Of a DNA stretch of 64,000 nt, positions 42,078 through 50,973 are shown one piece after another. Each line of letters begins with the position of its first letter. Within the stretch, counting starts at the first letter, position 1. The translations under genes were made by a program, and so were the position numbers. The stretch comes from Kumtagia sp964244725 (GTDB taxonomy: Bacteria; Pseudomonadota; Alphaproteobacteria; Rhizobiales; Rhizobiaceae), in assembly GCA_964244725.1 (NCBI GenBank), contig CAXTJQ010000008.1, forward strand, positions 1 through 64,000, in the 5' to 3' direction. The notes under the pieces are model-generated. The model saw only the letters and a program-made list of their open reading frames with translations, was not told where the DNA came from and did no database searches.

Positions 42078-43241
42078 TCAGCGATCCAGCACAGATCGGA
42101 TTTCCTCGAGGATCGCGCCAGTCTGGAGCACATAGGAATTCATGGTTGCCAGGTGAGATGGCATGAGGATGCTCGATTCAGCGCCGTTCGAAATGATCAG
42201 AGGCTGAAGACGCATCGACTGGTTGAGCTCGTCTTCCAATCGCGCCCACAACTGTGTCAGGCCGCGCTGCGCCACCACATCGCGGAAGTCGGAATGCGCG
42301 GCGTGCAGAATGCCGTTATAGGCGTAGAGTTGACCGAAGGCGAACCAGAAGCGGTCGTCCGCGCGGGTGTCGAACCAGCCGCCATTGTAGTTTTCCGATC
42401 TCTCCCGCAGGATCGCGGCGGTAGACCCGAGATCGTTGGAGACGCGATCGATGAAGCGCAGCAGGTTGTCGGAGCGCGCGTCGAAAACGGTCTCACATTT
42501 CTCCAGCCTGTCGTTGAATGCGCGCAGGTCGCGAATGGCGTTGCGATAGTAGCTCGGGGTCGGCGTCTTTGGCCCCGGCGGGTTCAAGCCGATGTACCAG
42601 GTCTCCTCGTCGAATTGCAACGCACCGCGCGCATTCTGGAGGTTGGCGTCGATCTGCGATGTCGAACGCACGCGCCCGAGCACCTCGACCAATTCGGTCG
42701 CGGTGCGGCGAACGGCCTGGTTGATGCCGCGCTGGAAAGACGCCTTATTGTCGAAGAACGGCGTGCTGTCCCAGTCCATTCCGAAAAATCCGAGTTTGTA
42801 GAGGATCATCGACGAGATCCAGGGGTTCTGGTTCACGTTGAAATCCGTCAGATCGGCGGTCGCGGTGACGATCTTGGAGCGAAGGCACGTGCGCGCCGCG
42901 CCTTCGCCGGTCACCGCCGGCTGGCTTTCGGCGGGCGCCGTTGCGCCAGTTTCCGGAACCACCGTCTGGCCGGCGTCTCCACCTCCGGTCGGCGAATCGT
43001 AGGCGGCGACATAGGCCGGATCGAAGTTCGTCCAGACCTGCGTATTGTAGAAAAAATAACCGTAGAGCCCAATCAGGACGACCAGGCCCAGACCGACGGC
43101 GGCCTTCAGGATCCAGCCGCGCTGCGTATACCAGCGGCCCGCCCACATGAACGGCCACAGGATGAGGCCAATGACCCAGCCGATGCCGAGCCCGATCTTC
43201 TGGAACACCCAGACGAAGAAATTGACGATCGGGTCGAGCAT
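42078..43241 (-). CDS. DUF2333 family membrane protein
   Basis: The protein has 387 residues from ATG 43241 (an earlier ATG at 43259 is possible). Two membrane segments at about 6-30 ('FFVWVFQKIGLGIGWVIGLI') and 46-66 ('AAVGLGLVVLIGLYGYFFYN') are followed by a large periplasmic region. It contains 'NPWISSMILYKLGFFGMDWD', 'DNKASFQRGINQAVRRTATE' and 'SYYRNAIRDLRAFNDRLEKC', features of the DUF2333 family. Function unknown. Last gene of the six-gene leftward operon that contains an AAA+ ATPase, 40 bp after DUF6638. Confidence 0.82.
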   Translation of the reverse strand: MLDPIVNFFVWVFQKIGLGIGWVIGLILWPFMWAGRWYTQRGWILKAAVGLGLVVLIGLYGYFFYNTQVWTNFDPAYVAAYDSPTGGGDAGQTVVPETGATAPAESQPAVTGEGAARTCLRSKIVTATADLTDFNVNQNPWISSMILYKLGFFGMDWDSTPFFDNKASFQRGINQAVRRTATELVEVLGRVRSTSQIDANLQNARGALQFDEETWYIGLNPPGPKTPTPSYYRNAIRDLRAFNDRLEKCETVFDARSDNLLRFIDRVSNDLGSTAAILRERSENYNGGWFDTRADDRFWFAFGQLYAYNGILHAAHSDFRDVVAQRGLTQLWARLEDELNQSMRLQPLIISNGAESSILMPSHLATMNSYVLQTGAILEEIRSVLDR

Positions 43242-43281
43242 TCCAGACAACTCCCTCAAGCGAACGCCCGATGGCGCGTTC

Positions 43282-44571
43282 TCAGTCCGCCAGCCCGTAA
43301 AGGCGCGCGCGGAACGCCGATTTGTCCTTCAGATATGAGCTTTTCAGCGTGTTCACAACATAGGCCTGGAAGCTTTCGCCATAGCCGTCCAGGTCCGCGT
43401 AAAAGCGCTGCTTGTTGAAGATATAGCGCGCGACGAAATCGAACGGCACGTAGTCCGAGATCAGCCGGTTGGTGAGCCAAGCGTCCGGGTGGTCCGGCCT
43501 GGCGCGGATTGGCAGGAAGCGGTTCTTCGGCGCGATATCGTCGAGCCTCAGTTGACCGAGCTGCGCGATCTGGCGTTTCGCCGCGTTCAGGAAGGCGAAT
43601 GTCCCCTCCTTGGCGATCTGATCGGCATGGCCGTGAATCCAGCCTTGCAGCCGGACTTTATCGAGCCGCTCGAACCGCGTGTCCGGCTCGACCTGGCTCA
43701 CCAGCGAGGCGATCAGCATCTCGGCGCGGTGCTCGAGATAGCCCGAAGCCTCGATCCACGAGGCGCGCGGAAGTTCGATGCGCCCGCTGGCTGCCAGGAA
43801 AGCCAGAACCTTGCCCGTGTCGCCGCTGGCGATGTAGCTGACCTGCCACGGCCGCGACCGCCGGAAGCCGGGCGCCGCGGGGTCGCTGATGACGGTGGTG
43901 GCGCCGGCGTCGACGAATACGTAGACCCCGCCAAAATGGCTCGTCCAATAGGCGTTATGGCGAAAGATGACCTGGTCGGGAACCAGCGCATTCTCGCGGA
44001 TGTCGCCGCAGACCTTGGCGAGATCGACCATGCGGTTCAGCACCGCGTCGTCGCGCCATGTGTCGGGCTCGCGCTTCAGGCGATCGACCAGCTTGCCGAG
44101 TTCGGCCGCCCTGCCCAACACGTCCTCGGCCGACAGCACGCGGAACTCGACCTGGCTGATCGAGAGCAGATCCTCGATGTCCTCGACACGCGAGACGCTG
44201 TCCTCGATCTCGCCGTAGATCACGTCCTTGATCGTCAGCGCATTGATCGCGCGCTGGTTCTTGCTCATGAACTCGAACATCAGCTGCGAGGTGTTCGAGA
44301 ACGCGGTGTGAACTACGGGAAGATCGATCTGGACCGGCGTCAGGATGATGAAGCGGCGGTTGACCTCGAAGGGATCGAGGTAGAGCGGATCGCCAAGTTC
44401 CGCCGCGACCTGCGGCGAGAAGCCGGTGCGGTCGATTTCGAACGACGCGAGCTTGGTCGCAGGCAGCCCGAACGCCGCAAGCGCCTTGTTGTAGCGGTCG
44501 ACGAGATGCGGCTCCTCGATCGGCAGCAGCCGACCGTCGATCAGGGCGTTGTCGAGGGGGCGGTCGATCAT
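43282..44571 (-). CDS. DUF6638-like cytoplasmic protein in AAA+ operon
   Basis: The protein has 429 residues. No membrane segment or signal peptide. Mixed alpha/beta with 'LVDRYNKALAAFGLPATKLA', 'RRFIILTPVQIDLPVVHTAF', 'VYVFVDAGATTVISDPAAPG' and 'LISDYVPFDFVARYIFNKQR'. I associate it with the uncharacterised DUF6638 family by recall, not by search. It starts 3 bp after the AAA+ ATPase stop, so the two products are probably made together and may interact. No catalytic motif seen. Confidence 0.72.
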   Translation of the reverse strand: MIDRPLDNALIDGRLLPIEEPHLVDRYNKALAAFGLPATKLASFEIDRTGFSPQVAAELGDPLYLDPFEVNRRFIILTPVQIDLPVVHTAFSNTSQLMFEFMSKNQRAINALTIKDVIYGEIEDSVSRVEDIEDLLSISQVEFRVLSAEDVLGRAAELGKLVDRLKREPDTWRDDAVLNRMVDLAKVCGDIRENALVPDQVIFRHNAYWTSHFGGVYVFVDAGATTVISDPAAPGFRRSRPWQVSYIASGDTGKVLAFLAASGRIELPRASWIEASGYLEHRAEMLIASLVSQVEPDTRFERLDKVRLQGWIHGHADQIAKEGTFAFLNAAKRQIAQLGQLRLDDIAPKNRFLPIRARPDHPDAWLTNRLISDYVPFDFVARYIFNKQRFYADLDGYGESFQAYVVNTLKSSYLKDKSAFRARLYGLAD

Positions 44572-44574
44572 GCC

Positions 44575-46485
44575 TTACGCATCCCACAAGCCCTTGTCCC
44601 TTAATGCCTCCATCTCCTTGCCCGCGCGTTCGCGCAGGCGTGCATCGCGCAAAAGCTTGGCGACCGCAGCGTCGTCGGACTTGTCGGAATAGCGGAATTC
44701 GGAATCGGCGTAGCGGTTGATCTCCTGCATGACCATGTCGAGCGTGAACGGTCCGCGCAGTTCCTCGATCATCGCCTTCTTCTCGTCGTAGCCCTTATGC
44801 ATGAACGCCTCCGGCGCGGCGAACCAGTCGTCCGGCAGTTCGATGTCCATGGCGCGCATCTTGATGGCGTCGGTGACGTTCTTGATCGCGCGGCCGGTGA
44901 AGCGGGGCTCGGCTTCCTTGATCTCGTGCAGATACGTTCCGACGTCAGCCAGGGTCTTGGGCTCGCCGGATCGCTTCATGAAGCGATCGTAGACCTTCAT
45001 CAGCCCCTCTTCGCGCGGCTTGGCGTAGGACGCGTATTCCTCCGAGACGGCGCGCTGGATCTCCTGAGCGGCATAGAGGTCGTGTCGCCCAAGCGGGATC
45101 GCGTGGTTCTTGCCGGCAAGCAACACGAAGATGTCGATGTAGTCGTCGCGCGTCTGCGGCCCGTCGACCAGCCAGCGCGCGCCGGCCCGCTGGCGCAGCG
45201 CATCGTCGACATTCTCCGGATAGTTTGAGAACATGCCGAAGGAGCAGTTGCCGCGCACGACGGCGCCCGCGCCGGCGAAAGCGTCCATCAGCACGCCGGT
45301 GATTTCCTGCTGGCCGGCCGAGGCGCGGTCGTCCGAGCGCTTGGCGGCGACCTGGTCGATGTCGTCGACCGTTCCGAAACCGATGGCGCGGGTGTTCAAG
45401 ACGTTGTTGATGAACTGGCGGCAGTTCTGGCCGGACTTGCCCTGGTAGGACGAGATCTGGTCGACGCCGAAATTCTCGTAGACGAAGGGGTAGCCCGCGA
45501 CCTGGCAGTAGCCGTTGACCAACCCGGCGATCATCTGGATCAGCGTGGTCTTGCCGGTGCCCGGCGCGCCGTCGCCGATGAAGGTGAACAGGAAGCCGCC
45601 GAGTTCGACAAACGGGTTCATCTCGCGGTCGAAATCATACGCCATCAGCATCTTGGCGAGCTTGACCGACTGATATTTGGCGATGTGGTTGCCGACAACC
45701 TCCTCGGGCTTCTTGAAGGTCATCACCAAAGGCTTCGACTTCTTGCCCGGCGCGACGTCGAAGCCGTCCAGCGTAAAGTCGTCGGCGTCGATGCGGATAT
45801 GGGCATCCTCGAACGCGCCGATGCCGTCGAAGCGGGCTTTGCGCGTCAGCAGGCCGTCGATCGATACACGGGCGAAGGCTTTCGCGCGCGTCGTCAGGTC
45901 TGCGTCGTCCTTGGCGCCGGACAGCGCCGAATCCAGTCCGGCAATCAGGGATTTGAGCGCGTCTTGAGGCGTGTCGAAGACAAGGTTTGGCTCGGCGACA
46001 TCGTTTGGCGGCTCGCCGTCGCTGTCGAGCGATTGCCCGAGATAGGAAGCGAAGGCGAAGGCCGCGACATAGGCGGAGGCGGCGAGCAGCTTCTTGAATA
46101 CGGCCGCCTCGTCGCCGGCCAGCGGCGCGCGGACGTTCTTCGCCTGCAAGCCTTCGAGATCGGTGCTGCGGGAGAAGATGTCCGAAACGGCGAGCGCGAT
46201 GGCTAGCCCGCGCCGGGTCCGGTAGAGCAGGGCGTGCTGGGCGATCGACATCAGCGCATCGTCGGGCCGGATCGCCCCGACGCGCTTGGTCAATTCGACC
46301 TCGCGGGTCTTGCGGACCGAGCCGGCGGAGACGGTCGAGACGAAGCGCCGGTTCGTGCCGGCGAGCGCCGTTACCGACTGGCCGCTCGAATCCTCGATCA
46401 CGACGACGCGGGTGATCATGCTTTGCGCCATCGGCCGATGCCTCTCGATATCGGCTTCGGGAATGGTGGTCAGACCGGCGTCCAT
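44575..46485 (-). CDS. AAA+ ATPase
   Basis: The protein has 636 residues from ATG 46485 (GAGGAG upstream). An N-terminal helical region of about 290 residues is not recognised. The AAA core starts near 262, with Walker A 'GDGAPGTGKTT' (Lys312), a Walker-B-like 'GFGTVDDIDQV' (about 369-379), a sensor-1-like 'FGMFSNYPENVDD' and Arg-finger candidates in 'LRQRAGARW'. A helical lid follows. It should form an ATP-driven oligomer that remodels partners. Neighbours are a coiled-coil protein, Fic, DUF6638 and a membrane DUF2333 protein, suggesting a membrane-linked complex. Confidence 0.88.
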   Translation of the reverse strand: MDAGLTTIPEADIERHRPMAQSMITRVVVIEDSSGQSVTALAGTNRRFVSTVSAGSVRKTREVELTKRVGAIRPDDALMSIAQHALLYRTRRGLAIALAVSDIFSRSTDLEGLQAKNVRAPLAGDEAAVFKKLLAASAYVAAFAFASYLGQSLDSDGEPPNDVAEPNLVFDTPQDALKSLIAGLDSALSGAKDDADLTTRAKAFARVSIDGLLTRKARFDGIGAFEDAHIRIDADDFTLDGFDVAPGKKSKPLVMTFKKPEEVVGNHIAKYQSVKLAKMLMAYDFDREMNPFVELGGFLFTFIGDGAPGTGKTTLIQMIAGLVNGYCQVAGYPFVYENFGVDQISSYQGKSGQNCRQFINNVLNTRAIGFGTVDDIDQVAAKRSDDRASAGQQEITGVLMDAFAGAGAVVRGNCSFGMFSNYPENVDDALRQRAGARWLVDGPQTRDDYIDIFVLLAGKNHAIPLGRHDLYAAQEIQRAVSEEYASYAKPREEGLMKVYDRFMKRSGEPKTLADVGTYLHEIKEAEPRFTGRAIKNVTDAIKMRAMDIELPDDWFAAPEAFMHKGYDEKKAMIEELRGPFTLDMVMQEINRYADSEFRYSDKSDDAAVAKLLRDARLRERAGKEMEALRDKGLWDA

Positions 46486-46498
46486 GGTCAGGTGCTCC

Positions 46499-47335
46499 TC
46501 ATTCTTCCGGCTGCTGTTCAGTCACCTGGCGGGCACCGTCAAGAAAAAGGTCCAATGTCTGTTCCAGCCTGGTCGCGAGCAGGCGATCGAAAGCGCCATG
46601 TCCGCCACCGTTTTGCTCGATTTCGAGGGCCGCCAGATACGCCGGACGGTCTTGATCGCCGATTGCGATCGGCGGATAGTCCGCGCGCACGAGAATCAGG
46701 TTCATCAGCAACCGGCCCACACGACCATTCCCGTCGTTGAACGGATGAATGGCGACGAATCGCCGGTGAGCCTCGAAAGCCGTCTCCGGCGTGGCGGGTG
46801 AGGCAGCCAGCCACGCTGAGAAGTCCTGCATCAAGGGAGGAACTTCAAACGGTTCGGGAAATTTGTGCAGGCGGCCGCTGCCGGTATAGATCAACCTTGG
46901 CCCATCGGCATATCTGCCCGCGATCTCGGGGTCGGCGCGCACAAGCACCAGTTGGTGGAGATTGCGTATATCAGACTCGTTGAGGGGCGCGTTGCTTTTT
47001 CCACCCGTCTCGATGACCCATTCCAACGCCCTGGCGTGATCCACGGCCTCAAGGTGATCCTTTAGCGGCTTGCCGCCGACCGCAATGCCTCGTTCGATAA
47101 CCAAAGCGGTCTCCGGGGCAGTGAGTGTATTGCCCTCGATCGCATTGGAGGTGAAGGTGATGTTGAGACGGTGGGCACGGTTGACATTGGCCATGGCGCC
47201 GGCGCGGAAACGCGCCTTCATTTGCAGATAGCGGTCGCGCTTTCTCTGGTATCGCTCGCGCGCCTCATCGAGCGCATAATTGTCTCCGCGGATCCCGGCT
47301 CTCTCTGACGCCGTTCGCGGCCTATCCTCACACAT
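46499..47335 (-). CDS. Fic-domain AMP-transferase with N-terminal inhibitory helix
   Basis: The protein has 278 residues. The start ATG 47335 overlaps the end of the upstream gene by eight bases (ATGTGTGA). The open frame to 47542 is otherwise antisense-like shadow. The inhibition motif '(S/T)xxxE(G/N)' is 'TSNAIEGN', placing it in class II (self-inhibited). The Fic core is 'HPFNDGNGRVGR' with catalytic His and intact anion loop, and the flap is near 'TGSGRLHKFPEPFEVP'. It should AMPylate or otherwise nucleotidylate a protein target when the inhibitory Glu is displaced. It sits 13 bp before the AAA+ ATPase, which is therefore a candidate target. That is inference. Confidence 0.9.
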   Translation of the reverse strand: MCEDRPRTASERAGIRGDNYALDEARERYQRKRDRYLQMKARFRAGAMANVNRAHRLNITFTSNAIEGNTLTAPETALVIERGIAVGGKPLKDHLEAVDHARALEWVIETGGKSNAPLNESDIRNLHQLVLVRADPEIAGRYADGPRLIYTGSGRLHKFPEPFEVPPLMQDFSAWLAASPATPETAFEAHRRFVAIHPFNDGNGRVGRLLMNLILVRADYPPIAIGDQDRPAYLAALEIEQNGGGHGAFDRLLATRLEQTLDLFLDGARQVTEQQPEE

Positions 47336-48476
47336 CGCTGATGACCTGTCCCTTCGACAGGATGTGGACCTTGTAGCCCTCGAAGATCTTCTGGGTCTCG
47401 CCCGCAGCATACAGCGCCTGGTAGGCCTCGTGCGGCACCAGGGCATGTTTCTCGTAGTTCGACACGCCCTGGCGGGTGGCCTCCAGGTCATCGGTATTGA
47501 TGTGGAACTCCTGCGTCGTCTTCTCGCTCGACCATAGGCCACGCCGGCCGGGCGTCTCGCCCTGCGAAAACACTTCTTGGATCGTCCAGGTGAGCAGCCA
47601 GGCGTTCTCCGGCCTGCGCACCCTGGACAGCACGTCGGAGACGACCGAATTGTTTTCGGTGATGCCCGACGAATAGAACGGGCCGAGCACCACGCGCCGC
47701 ATCTGCTTGGGATGCAGCGTCTCGAAGTCCTTGTCGAGGTTCATCGCAATGGTGATCGGCGAGAGCGAATAGGCCGAATTCTTCTCGGTAAAATCATCGA
47801 AGCGATGCGCGAGATCCGGGTTGAGCAGGCCGTCGACGGGAAAGGCGATGTCGACGCTATCCTTCAGCTTGCCGTCGCCGCCTACCAGTTGATCGACCAT
47901 CGCCGGCGAGGAATCCTCGACGGTGACCATATAGATCAGCGGCAGGTTGGCAGTGCCGTCAAAGGATGCCCAATGGACGAGATAATACGGCTTGAGCGTC
48001 TTGGGATTGACCGCGACCTTAACCGTCTGCGCCAGATTGAACGGGCTGAAGACTTGGCCTGCGCTGACGTCCTGCAGATAGAGCCGCTCGGCCATCGATT
48101 TCTGGAGCGCCTCTGGAAAAGCCTTATGGCGCAGAATGAAGTCTGCCATCTCCTCGCGGAGGATATCCGGCTCTGGGATGGCGGCGAGCCGCTTGTCGGC
48201 GGTGCGCCTGTCGTTCTCCAGTTCGAGCAGGTTCTGAAACACCGGAAAGCCGCTCTCGGCGCGCGAAATCTGGAACCGCTCCATGAAGCCGAGCCGGTTC
48301 TTCCAGCATGCGAACGAAATTTCCAGCCGGCCGATATAGTCGGACAGCACTTTCGCGACGATGTCGTGACGGTAGAGCGGCGAGCGATCGTCGCGCATGA
48401 AGATGGCGAGGCCGTCGAGCGCCGCGGCGATCGCATCGAAATAGCGGATGGCGGGGTCGGCGGCGGCAATGGTCAT
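47328..48476 (-). CDS. Conserved hypothetical protein in AAA+/Fic operon
   Basis: The protein has 382 residues. No signal peptide or membrane helix. An alpha-helical N-terminal half ('AIRYFDAIAAALDGLAIFMR', 'RLEISFACWKNRLGFMERFQ') is followed by a beta-rich C-terminal half ('YYLVHWASFDGTANLPLIYM', 'RRVVLGPFYSSGITENNSVV', 'HALVPHEAYQALYAAGETQK'). Not recognised. Translation is coupled to fic by an 8-bp overlap. It follows the coiled-coil gene by 41 bp. Confidence 0.75.
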   Translation of the reverse strand: MTIAAADPAIRYFDAIAAALDGLAIFMRDDRSPLYRHDIVAKVLSDYIGRLEISFACWKNRLGFMERFQISRAESGFPVFQNLLELENDRRTADKRLAAIPEPDILREEMADFILRHKAFPEALQKSMAERLYLQDVSAGQVFSPFNLAQTVKVAVNPKTLKPYYLVHWASFDGTANLPLIYMVTVEDSSPAMVDQLVGGDGKLKDSVDIAFPVDGLLNPDLAHRFDDFTEKNSAYSLSPITIAMNLDKDFETLHPKQMRRVVLGPFYSSGITENNSVVSDVLSRVRRPENAWLLTWTIQEVFSQGETPGRRGLWSSEKTTQEFHINTDDLEATRQGVSNYEKHALVPHEAYQALYAAGETQKIFEGYKVHILSKGQVISDV

Positions 48477-48517
48477 GAGGGGACCTTATCCTCCCGGCGA
48501 GGGGGAGGGTAAGTGCC

Positions 48518-49606
48518 TTACGACTGCACGTAGTCCGCTGCGTTGTGCTTGCGCATAACGTCCTCGAAACGCCGGGCGAAGGCGTCGTCGGCAAGCTTCT
48601 TGCGGCGCTGGATGTCGGCCGTCGACACCATGTTCTTCTCATGCATCTCCAGTAGGTCGCCGATGTGACGCTGCGCGGCGGCGCCGATGCCGGCCATCGT
48701 CTCTTCGGCGGCGGTGTCAACCTGGCTGCCGAGCGTATTAATCTTGTGCGCGACATCCTGCTGCGCCGCCGTCTTCAGGGAATCCTCGAGCGCCTTGTAG
48801 AGAACGATGCGCTGCTCGGTATCGATGGTCAGCTTGTTGATCAGCGTATTCTGCGCCGCGATCTGGTTGTTCAGCGAGTCGACGAAAGTCTGGAACATCG
48901 AAGTGTAGCGCTCCAGCGTCTGGCTCTCGGCCAGCAGTTCCTGCTCCTTGGCTTGCTTCTCGTTGTACTCGGTCGCAAGCTTGGAACGCTCGCCTTCCAG
49001 GTCGGTGCGGTCCTTCTGGGTGGTCGAGGCCGCGATCCTGTTCTCGATGTCCATGAGGAGCGGGTTGACCTCCTCGATGCGCTTCTGCACGTCCTCGAGA
49101 TTGGCCATGGTCGACTTGCGCCGCTCGATGACCTTGGACAGGCTCGCCTCGGAGGTCTTGTAGCGCTCCGTCAGGACCTGCTTCTGCGCCTTCAGTATGC
49201 CGACGATGGTGTCGGACTTGCTCAGCAACTCCTGCAGATTGCCGGCAAGCGACATGTTGCGCACGCGATCGGTGCGCATGCGCTGCTTGGATTCGTCGGA
49301 GAAGATGCCTACGAAGCTTTCCCAGCCGGTGAAGCTCTTCATGTTCTCGAATTCGGAGCCGAACGAATTGGTCGCGTCCTCCAGGCCGATAATCAGGTCG
49401 GCGATGTTGGTCTCCATCGTCTTCTGCTGCTTGATCACGTCGGAGATGCGCGCATTCTCGATGTCGAAATCCTCGGCGCCGACCTTCTGATCGCTCGTCG
49501 CGATCTTGTCCAGCAGCCCGCCGGACTGATCGATCTTCGCCCGCATGTCCTCGACGACCTTCCTGGTCTTCTCGATCTCGGCGTCGAACGTCTGCATGCT
49601 CGCCAT
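48518..49606 (-). CDS. Long coiled-coil protein, first gene of AAA+/Fic operon
   Basis: The protein has 362 residues from ATG 49606 (GGGAGACACCAG upstream). Almost wholly helical with heptad regions ('IEKTRKVVEDMRAKIDQSGG', 'IERRKSTMANLEDVQKRIEE', 'LEGERSKLATEYNEKQAKEQ'). No membrane segment or signal. The C-terminus 'RRKKLADDAFARRFEDVMRK' is charged. The layout is reminiscent of TelA-type toxic-anion proteins or scaffold proteins, but I cannot claim homology. As first gene it sets the transcript for the whole cluster. Confidence 0.78.
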   Translation of the reverse strand: MASMQTFDAEIEKTRKVVEDMRAKIDQSGGLLDKIATSDQKVGAEDFDIENARISDVIKQQKTMETNIADLIIGLEDATNSFGSEFENMKSFTGWESFVGIFSDESKQRMRTDRVRNMSLAGNLQELLSKSDTIVGILKAQKQVLTERYKTSEASLSKVIERRKSTMANLEDVQKRIEEVNPLLMDIENRIAASTTQKDRTDLEGERSKLATEYNEKQAKEQELLAESQTLERYTSMFQTFVDSLNNQIAAQNTLINKLTIDTEQRIVLYKALEDSLKTAAQQDVAHKINTLGSQVDTAAEETMAGIGAAAQRHIGDLLEMHEKNMVSTADIQRRKKLADDAFARRFEDVMRKHNAADYVQS

Positions 49607-49866
49607 CTGGTGTCTCCCGGTACAGGCGTCAGGTGAACCGAATATATGTGGCCGGTCCGCCGATTGAAAGGCGCTTCGCAAGCCGTTTCGCCGCCTGCCC
49701 GGGCCGGCCGGGTCCGCCGATGCCGTCTTGGCGTCATCATTTGGATGCGGCTGGCGCGGGTTGCGCGGCGATCACGCTTGAAAGCGCGTGAGAATGATGT
49801 TTGGCTGGCAAATCGAAGCAGGGATATCTCGTCTTGCCTGCAAAATTGAAATGGGAGTTTCTCGAA

Positions 49867-50802
49867 ATGTCTCGCACTGGAATTTTCTTCATGTCGGCCG
49901 GGCTGGCGGCCGTCCTTGGCGCGGGATCGGCCTTTGCCGGAGACGCGGAAAGCTGCAAGGCGGTTCGCCTCTCCGATGTCGGCTGGACCGATATTCAGGC
50001 GACGACGGGCGTCGCCTCGGCGTTGCTTACCGCGCTCGGCTACGAGCCGGAAGTGAAGCAGCTTTCGGTGCCGGTGACCTACGCCTCGTTGAAGAACAAG
50101 GATATCGACGTGTTTCTCGGCAACTGGATGCCGTCAATGACCGCCGACATCAAGGACTACAAGGCGGACGGCTCGGTCGAAACAATAGCCGAAAACCTGA
50201 CCGGCGCCGGCTACGGCATCGTCGTGCCCACCTATGTCGCGGATGGCGGCGTCAAGACGCTGACCGATCTCGGCAAATTCAAGGACAAGTTCGACGGCAA
50301 GATCTATGGCATCGAGGCCGGCAACGACGGCAACCGCATCATCCTGGACATGATCTCCAAGCCCGAGGACAATCTCGAAGGCTTCGAACTGGTCGAATCC
50401 TCCGAAGCCGGAATGCTGACCCAGGCGGAACAGTCGATCAAGAACGACGAATGGATCGCCTTCCTCGGCTGGACCCCGCATCCCGTGATGGGCGGCATGA
50501 AGCTGACCTATCTCGACGGGATGGGCGACAGCGGCTTCGGCGCCGCGACGGTTTCGACCAACGTCCGCAAGGGCTATGTCGCCGAGTGCCCCAACGCCGG
50601 CAAGTTCATCTCCAACCTGAAATTCAACCTCGACATGGAGGGCGAGATGATGGACGCGATCCTGAAGGGCGGCGACGCCAACACGGTGGCGACCGAATGG
50701 CTGAAGGCGCACCCGGATGCGGCGACGCCATGGCTGACCGGCGTGACGACCTTCGACGGCGGCGATGCGGCGGCCGCAGTGAAGACCGCGCTCGGAAGCT
50801 GA
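49867..50802 (+). CDS. choX: Choline ABC transporter substrate-binding protein ChoX
   Basis: The protein has 311 residues from ATG 49867 (GGGAG upstream). Signal peptide about 1-24 ('GAGSAFA|GDAE'). OpuAC-type domain: 'VRLSDVGWTDIQATTGVASA', 'DVFLGNWMPSMTADIKDY', 'GIEAGNDGNRIILDMI' and 'IAFLGWTPHPVMGG', with Trp residues expected to form the aromatic box for quaternary amines. The gene order with permease and ATPase matches the rhizobial choXWV operon for high-affinity choline uptake. Confidence 0.93.
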   Translation: MSRTGIFFMSAGLAAVLGAGSAFAGDAESCKAVRLSDVGWTDIQATTGVASALLTALGYEPEVKQLSVPVTYASLKNKDIDVFLGNWMPSMTADIKDYKADGSVETIAENLTGAGYGIVVPTYVADGGVKTLTDLGKFKDKFDGKIYGIEAGNDGNRIILDMISKPEDNLEGFELVESSEAGMLTQAEQSIKNDEWIAFLGWTPHPVMGGMKLTYLDGMGDSGFGAATVSTNVRKGYVAECPNAGKFISNLKFNLDMEGEMMDAILKGGDANTVATEWLKAHPDAATPWLTGVTTFDGGDAAAAVKTALGS

Positions 50803-50899
50803 TGGCCTGAAATCAAAGAACACCATAACGCTGCCCTCATCGCCCTGCCGGGACTTTCTTTCCGTGGGAACGGGAAAGGGCGGCAGCTACATTGGCGGC

Positions 50900-50928
50900 C
50901 CCGCTCCCCGCGCTTTGCGGGGAGCGGG
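50900..50928. repeat. Perfect 12-bp palindrome (REP-like) between choX and choW
   Basis: CCCGCTCCCCGC (50900-50911), loop GCTTT, GCGGGGAGCGGG (50917-50928), in a 171-bp gap. Such GC-rich 'ctccccgc...gcggggag' palindromes are scattered between genes in many Rhizobiales. It could stabilise choX mRNA and lower choWV expression. Confidence 0.7.
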
Positions 50929-50973
50929 AGGGAGAAGGGCGGCGTGCAGCCCTTAGAACCGGCCTGAGGGGGC

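Noticed and set aside
46499..47335. Calling the Fic gene a toxin of a toxin-antitoxin pair
   Set aside because: The inhibitory motif is within the same protein and the neighbours are not small antitoxins.
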